The notes below the pieces were generated by a model, which saw only the letters and a list, made by a program, of their open reading frames with translations, searched no databases and had not been told where the DNA came from. Both the position numbers and the translations under genes were made by a program. A DNA stretch of 64,000 nt from Gari tellinella (lineage: Eukaryota; Mollusca; Bivalvia; Cardiida; Psammobiidae). Each line of letters opens with the position of its first letter. Within the stretch, counting starts at the first letter, position 1. Location of the stretch: assembly GCA_922989275.2 (NCBI GenBank), contig OV277866.1, forward strand, positions 37,713,246 through 37,777,245, given 5' to 3'. This document shows positions 59,950-64,000 of this stretch, one piece after another.

Positions 59950-61030
59950 AGTATATTAAGCCGACGGATGGTGCCATCTTCCGCAATATTATAATGAATA
60001 GTGATCGTCCTGTGTCCGTCGTCGACCGTCGTTCGTTCGTCGTCAACAAATTCTTTAAAACGACCCCCCCCCCCCCCCCCCTAAACTACTGAATAGATGT
60101 TAACCAACTTGGCAACTTGATCTTTGTATCATCCTCTTTGACAGTTGTTCATAAAATTCCGATCTGATTCATATCTAGGTCACAGGAGCTAATAATATAT
60201 CGTTTCAACAAAAACTTCAAAAATCTTCGTCTGAAACCACAGTACCCTGAGCTTAGCTATTTGGCACAAAGCATCATATACAGGCCCTCTATCAAGATTG
60301 TTCAAAGTATGTCCCTGGAGTAAAAAAAACCCGCCTGGGGGTCACAAATTTGCACAGAGTTATATAGTGAAATTTTCAAACCTCTTAGTTTAAACGTATT
60401 TTATTTCGTAATAATGTACACAGTCATAAGTTACATATAAATCTACCTTTAAGATTTTGGCGTGCGCCGCATAATCTAACCAACAATGAATATTTACAAA
60501 TAAAATAGGGTCAAGTGTGTTCAGGAACCTTAATATTTCTCATGCAAATGTGAAAATGTTTGAAATAGCATTGGTAAAAATATCAAAGAAATATTACGTC
60601 GGGTTCTTCAACAATAATATCAGTCCACGGTGTTTTGGGACAGCCCTCGTACAATACAAATGAAAAAGGATTTGATCGAAAGCATTGCTGCTTATTATGA
60701 TCATTTCTGAAACTAATATAGTTAGGGCTTTGATATTTGGCATATTGACACTTCTAGAGGTTCTTTACCAATAGCGTTCAAATGGTTCTGGTCCGTTGTA
60801 TGTCTAGGTCACAGGAGCTAAAAATTTATTTTTTCAATAAAACCTTAAAAACACATTCTTGTCATACACTACAGTGACATGAGTTTATAGATATTTGACA
60901 CAAAGCTTAATCTACTCAACAATTGGCACAGCCATATATTGTCATAATTTCTTAGCTTTCCAAGACATGTTATATTTACACCAGCGGTTCCAGGGGAGCG
61001 ACTTAGGGCCGCATACGGCTCTTGTTGTTA
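59950..61030. repeat. Molluscan-type dispersed repeat, two related blocks
   Basis: The block at 59985-60400 holds GTGATCGTCCTGTGTCCGTC, a run of 18 C (60064-60081), AGATGTTAACCAACTTGGCA, TATCTAGGTCACAGGAGCTA and GGGGTCACAAATTTGCACAG. The second block at 60725-61030 repeats CGTTCAAATGGTTCTGGTCC, TGTCTAGGTCACAGGAGCTA and AAACCTTAAAAACACATTCT, and ends GGCCGCATACGGCTCTTGTT. I recall repeats with this wording from bivalve and gastropod genomes; I cannot name the class. Confidence 0.7.
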
Positions 61031-61222
61031 CATGCATTCAGCCATAAAATCAACGTTTTGTTATTCGAAATGTTAGATACTTACCGTACGATATTCCAGG
61101 CCATAGTTAGATGTGATATTTTAAAACCATTAACCAATGGGGCTATATGTGGGTACTTTATTATATTTGCTTTAACGTTACAGTTATTGATAATAGTTTT
61201 AATAAGTAAAATGTATTGTAAA

Positions 61223-61330
61223 CTGGCTCCGAGGTTATAAAGCTTTTGACTTGAGTCTAAACTTGAGCTCAAATCTGACCGATCAACTGCTTGGGAACAC
61301 TATCAGACTCAACTAAAACCTCGGAGCCGG
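61223..61330. mobile_element. Family K element, hairpin half lost
   Basis: CTGGCTCCGAGGTTATAAAG to ACTAAAACCTCGGAGCCGG. Only one palindrome arm (AGCTCAAATCTGACCGATCA) remains. Confidence 0.75.
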
Positions 61331-61885
61331 TCGAACAATTTCAAAGAGTTGCCTGATTTACTCCAAGTAGAATTCTAAACGTCCAAAATGTTCAAGCAGA
61401 CCATAATATGACTAGCCACATTTTGCAATTTTTCTTTTGTGTTAGGAAATATCTGTAACAAAATGTATATTCATATAAATGTTCACTGAACGATAAAAAT
61501 CATTGAAACATGGTATAGTGTTGTACATTTTGTGTGTGACACATCCTGCTGTACTTTTAGCAGATAACGGCAGGGTTGCGTGATCAAATCAGTACTAACT
61601 TTCAGACTCCCTTTTCCTTGTTTATACTTCGATGAATACTACATGACTTAACTTCCGGTATCATATTGTTTCATATTGGTTATCGCTTCGAACAAGGAAT
61701 TAGTACCGAAAACGATTGGTATTAGGTTACGGAACACCAAATAACCGGATGTGTTCTTATAGTCCAGTCGAAAGAAATGCCTCAAAATAGCATTTTGTCA
61801 TGAAACTCACTATTTGGTGGTTTTGATGTAAGATATGGTTGCCAAATAATAGTTACGAGGCATTTTTGTTTTCCTAGACGGAGAT

Positions 61886-62090
61886 AACCCATTTCCCCGT
61901 AAATACGCCTTTTTACGTCTTTAATTTATTTCACCACTGGAGAAAATAGTTCCACTTTATAGGTCATAAATATGTTTAATAAGACATAGTTTCTATATCC
62001 TAGCAGACGGTAGTTTAAAGCAGGCTGAAAGTAAAGCAGAATGGTCATCTATCTTCAATAAATAGAAACAGGTTATGGGATGATGGTTTA
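61886..62090. mobile_element. Family G MITE, hairpin half lost
   Basis: TAACCCATTTCCCCGTAAAT, AATTTATTTCACCACTGGAG, TAGTTTAAAGCAGGCTGAAA, GTAAAGCAGAATG then directly GTCATCTATCTTC. It ends GGTTATGGGATGATGGTTTA. Confidence 0.78.
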
Positions 62091-62115
62091 CTGTATGTAG
62101 AAATAATGAGGGCTG

Positions 62116-62262
62116 GGTCCAAGGTTATAAAGCATTTGAGTCTGGGTGTATTCTCAAGCATTTGATTGGTCAGATTTGAGCCTAGGCTCAAATCTGACCA
62201 ATCAAATGCTTGAGAATGATTTTAGACTCAACTGAAAGGCTTTATAAATACCCTTGGACGCT
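62116..62262. mobile_element. Family K element with 68-bp perfect palindrome
   Basis: GGTCCAAGGTTATAAAGC to GCTTTATAAATACCCTTGGAC; GCTG on both sides may be a 4-bp target duplication. The perfect palindrome spans 62150-62217, centred on GAGCCTAGGCTC. Confidence 0.88.
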
Positions 62263-62420
62263 GAAGAGACATGCCCCTCTCTATTAGCCGGTGCATCTGT
62301 TAAAAAGGTACATGTAGCAGTACATCGGTCATATCAGTGAATACATAAAGATATTTTCCTGTTTTTCCTGCATACCTCGATCATTTGTGCACGAATGTAT
62401 CATTTGGGAAACTATACAGT

Positions 62421-62537
62421 GATCCAATGTTATAAAGTATTTGAGTTGACTCTGAAATAGTTCTGAATCATTAATCTAACCAATCAAAAGCTTGAGAACG
62501 GTCTTAGAGTCAACTCAAATGGTGTATTGCCTTGAAG
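62421..62537. mobile_element. Family K element, diverged
   Basis: GATCCAATGTTATAAAGTA, TTTGAGTTGACTCTGAAATAG, AACCAATCAAAAGCTTGAG, GTCTTAGAGTCAACTCAAAT. The hairpin has one arm only. Confidence 0.6.
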
Positions 62538-62855
62538 ATGACACAATCTATATGTACGAGCCTAATAGTTGGTGTTTCGTGCCCTTTACCTCCGAGCTTG
62601 TTTTGCGGAAATCGGCATGGTGTTACGAATACGCATAATATGATGGCTGCTGTTGTTGCTGCTAATGTTTTATGTCCCGAATAAGCTTTTACAGGTGCGT
62701 CATCCCATTGTCATCAGGATTGAGACAATGGTCAGCATCATGTCTATTACTGTGTGAACATTGCTGTAGTGGCCCTAAAAGGGCCGTTTGTTTCCGCTGG
62801 TCGTCGAGAAGAAGGAAAATTAATGCTGTCTTGTCATGGAGGTGTTGCTGATTCT

Positions 62856-63094
62856 GGGGTCCGTTTCATAAAACTTGGTACGACAGAAACGGTCGTACGT
62901 CAAAACTTTATAATACGTTTAATATCTGATTTCTCTACCTATTCGTGTCTTGTGACATCTCTTTGGATGTGTCTTTTCAAGACGATTCCAAAGAGATGTC
63001 ACAAAACAGGATAAGATAAAATAAATAATAATTTATACTTTCATAGTCTGACTTACAACATTTGTCATACGAAGTTTTTTATGAAACGGGCCCC
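62856..63094. mobile_element. Family J palindromic MITE
   Basis: GGGGTCCGTTTCATAAAAC to TTTTTTATGAAACGGGCCCC. Palindrome TGACATCTCTTTGGATGTG / GACGATTCCAAAGAGATGTC. Confidence 0.88.
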
Positions 63095-63099
63095 TGGTT

Positions 63100-63248
63100 C
63101 CCGGTGGTTGGCTGTTAACAGTTCCATGATGCACATTATCTGATCCGGGACTCCCACTGGAAACCTGTCCGGTTATTCCAGAGCCTTGCTCAGATTCGGT
63201 CATACACATGTGTCCAAATGCAATCCCCATATTACCCTGCGCGTACAT
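63100..63248 (-). other. Possible coding fragment on the - strand
   Basis: Outside the J element, the - strand frame reads MYAQGNMGIAFGHMCMTES then a Ser/Gly/Pro-rich stretch (GITGQVSSGSPGSDNVHHGT). It has mixed codons and no low complexity, unlike the MITE frames. It runs into the J end after SQPPGT. No domain is recognised and splice sites are unproven. Confidence 0.25.
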
Positions 63249-63551
63249 GTATCATGGATCTGATATGATGGTTCCTCGAGTGACGCATGTCGTTCCGTTA
63301 TGTCAGTTACAAGCAGAGAGCTGCCAGTTCTGGTTACTGATATGTCGATAGATGTAAGACGCCGCTGTAATTGCCTCTATCGCAATATGACTATTATGAT
63401 TGACCCGATTCCAATGCGTGATAGATTATAAAATAAGATTGAGCTTGCTACGGATGTGGAACTTTACTTTCTATCAATGAAGTAAACAATGCAATACGAG
63501 TATCATGCGTTTTTATCATAAACTTGTTTTGGGGAAATAGCGTTATAGCTA

Positions 63552-63776
63552 TTAACTCATTGAGCCCTAGTGACGCATGTATGCGTCCTCTATCAAAAGT
63601 GTACATATGTAGAGTACACTTGTCTAATGCAAACAGTGAAGTCCCTGATTAGAGGTGACTTCGCTGTTTTTTATTTTGAAATATATTATAAAAACAACCC
63701 TAAAAAGTCCGAAATGGACCATCCTTTATTGTAAACTGGAATTATCCATTGGAATTCTCAGGGGATAATGAGTTAT
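63552..63776. mobile_element. Family D MITE
   Basis: TTAACTCATTGAGCCCTAGT to AGGGGATAATGAGTTAT. The hairpin is clipped: GTGAAGTCCCTGATTAGAGG runs directly into TGACTTCGCTG. Close relative of 8636-8867. Confidence 0.88.
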
Positions 63777-64000
63777 AGTTATGATCCTGCATGGAATTAA
63801 TCACAGAGATGTAAAGCAGATCAGATGAAAGAATGGATGAATGTATGAGTTTGGTTTTACGGTACTGCAACACAAACTATGTCATTGGTATAGCGCCGAT
63901 GACTGATGAGTGATGGAAAAGTGAGATGATGATGATGAAAAACCCAATAACATTTTAGTAGCAAACAATGTGATATTTAAACAATAGAATGCATCATGAC
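63777..64000. other. No recognisable feature
   Basis: Low-complexity (GATGAT)n words near 63925-63940; nothing else seen. Confidence 0.4.

Noticed and set aside
60064..60081. Poly-C run considered as a G-quadruplex or telomeric feature
   Set aside because: An isolated homopolymer inside a dispersed repeat; it may also be a length error in the assembly.

Overview
This window is eukaryotic, AT-rich, intergenic-type DNA. It most resembles a bivalve mollusc, probably a heterodont clam or mussel. That call rests on a molluscan-type dispersed repeat (59950-61030), a tRNA-derived SINE with an AAATCAAA-like tail (23884-24146), a Penelope-like retroelement remnant with a GIY-YIG domain, and very dense short palindromic MITEs that I associate with heterodont bivalve genomes. 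The species call is inference. There are no bacterial operons, rRNA genes or CRISPR arrays.

Only two intact protein-coding genes can be supported. One is a cytosolic sulfotransferase, a single coding exon on + at 28409-29320. The other is an intronless class A (rhodopsin-like) GPCR on - at 54659-55774. Two retroelement remnants carry recognisable protein motifs but are broken: a non-LTR retrotransposon reverse transcriptase on - (5700-6290) and the 3' end of a Penelope-like element on + (33590-34395). Nearly all other long open frames are read-through of MITEs, a purine tract or a minisatellite.

The rest is a layered graveyard of short non-autonomous DNA elements. I sort them by termini. Family A: TA + CAGTGGAGAA, about 250 bp, at least 35 copies. 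Families B, C and D: flanked by TTAA, about 212-250 bp. Family E: TA + CAGTGCTCCCTC, about 350 bp. Family F: TA + CAGTAAAACCTC, about 210 bp. Family G: TTAA + CCCATTACC, about 230 bp. Family H: CAGGGCTGCC with 6-bp target duplications, about 255 bp. Family I: CAGGGCTCCAGA with 5-bp duplications, about 195 bp. J, K, L and M are further palindromic families.

The striking pattern is modularity. Families A-E have unrelated ends but share one central palindrome (core 1: CAAACAGTTTG, then a 5-6 bp family box, then GATCAGACGCCG, mirrored around a 1-nt spacer). Families F, G and H share a second one (core 2: AGCTTAAAGCAGG, CTGAAAGTAAAGCAGAA, mirrored). Several copies are chimeras that join the left half of one family to the right half of another, and others have symmetrically shortened cores. 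Nested insertions establish TTAA as the target duplication (22340-22590, 12678-12927, 45752-45824).

Layout: 1-2700, decayed repeats and B/D/F relics; 2837-4808, a 2-kb inverted-repeat element with a long purine tract; 4809-8200, mostly unrecognised, with the reverse transcriptase relic; 8200-28100, dense MITEs, an inverted repeat array, the SINE and a 32-bp minisatellite grown from the end of an E element; 28400-29320, sulfotransferase; 29485-54530, dense MITEs with the Penelope remnant; 54659-55774, GPCR; 56247-64000, MITEs and the molluscan repeat. The two genes show no sign of functional linkage.
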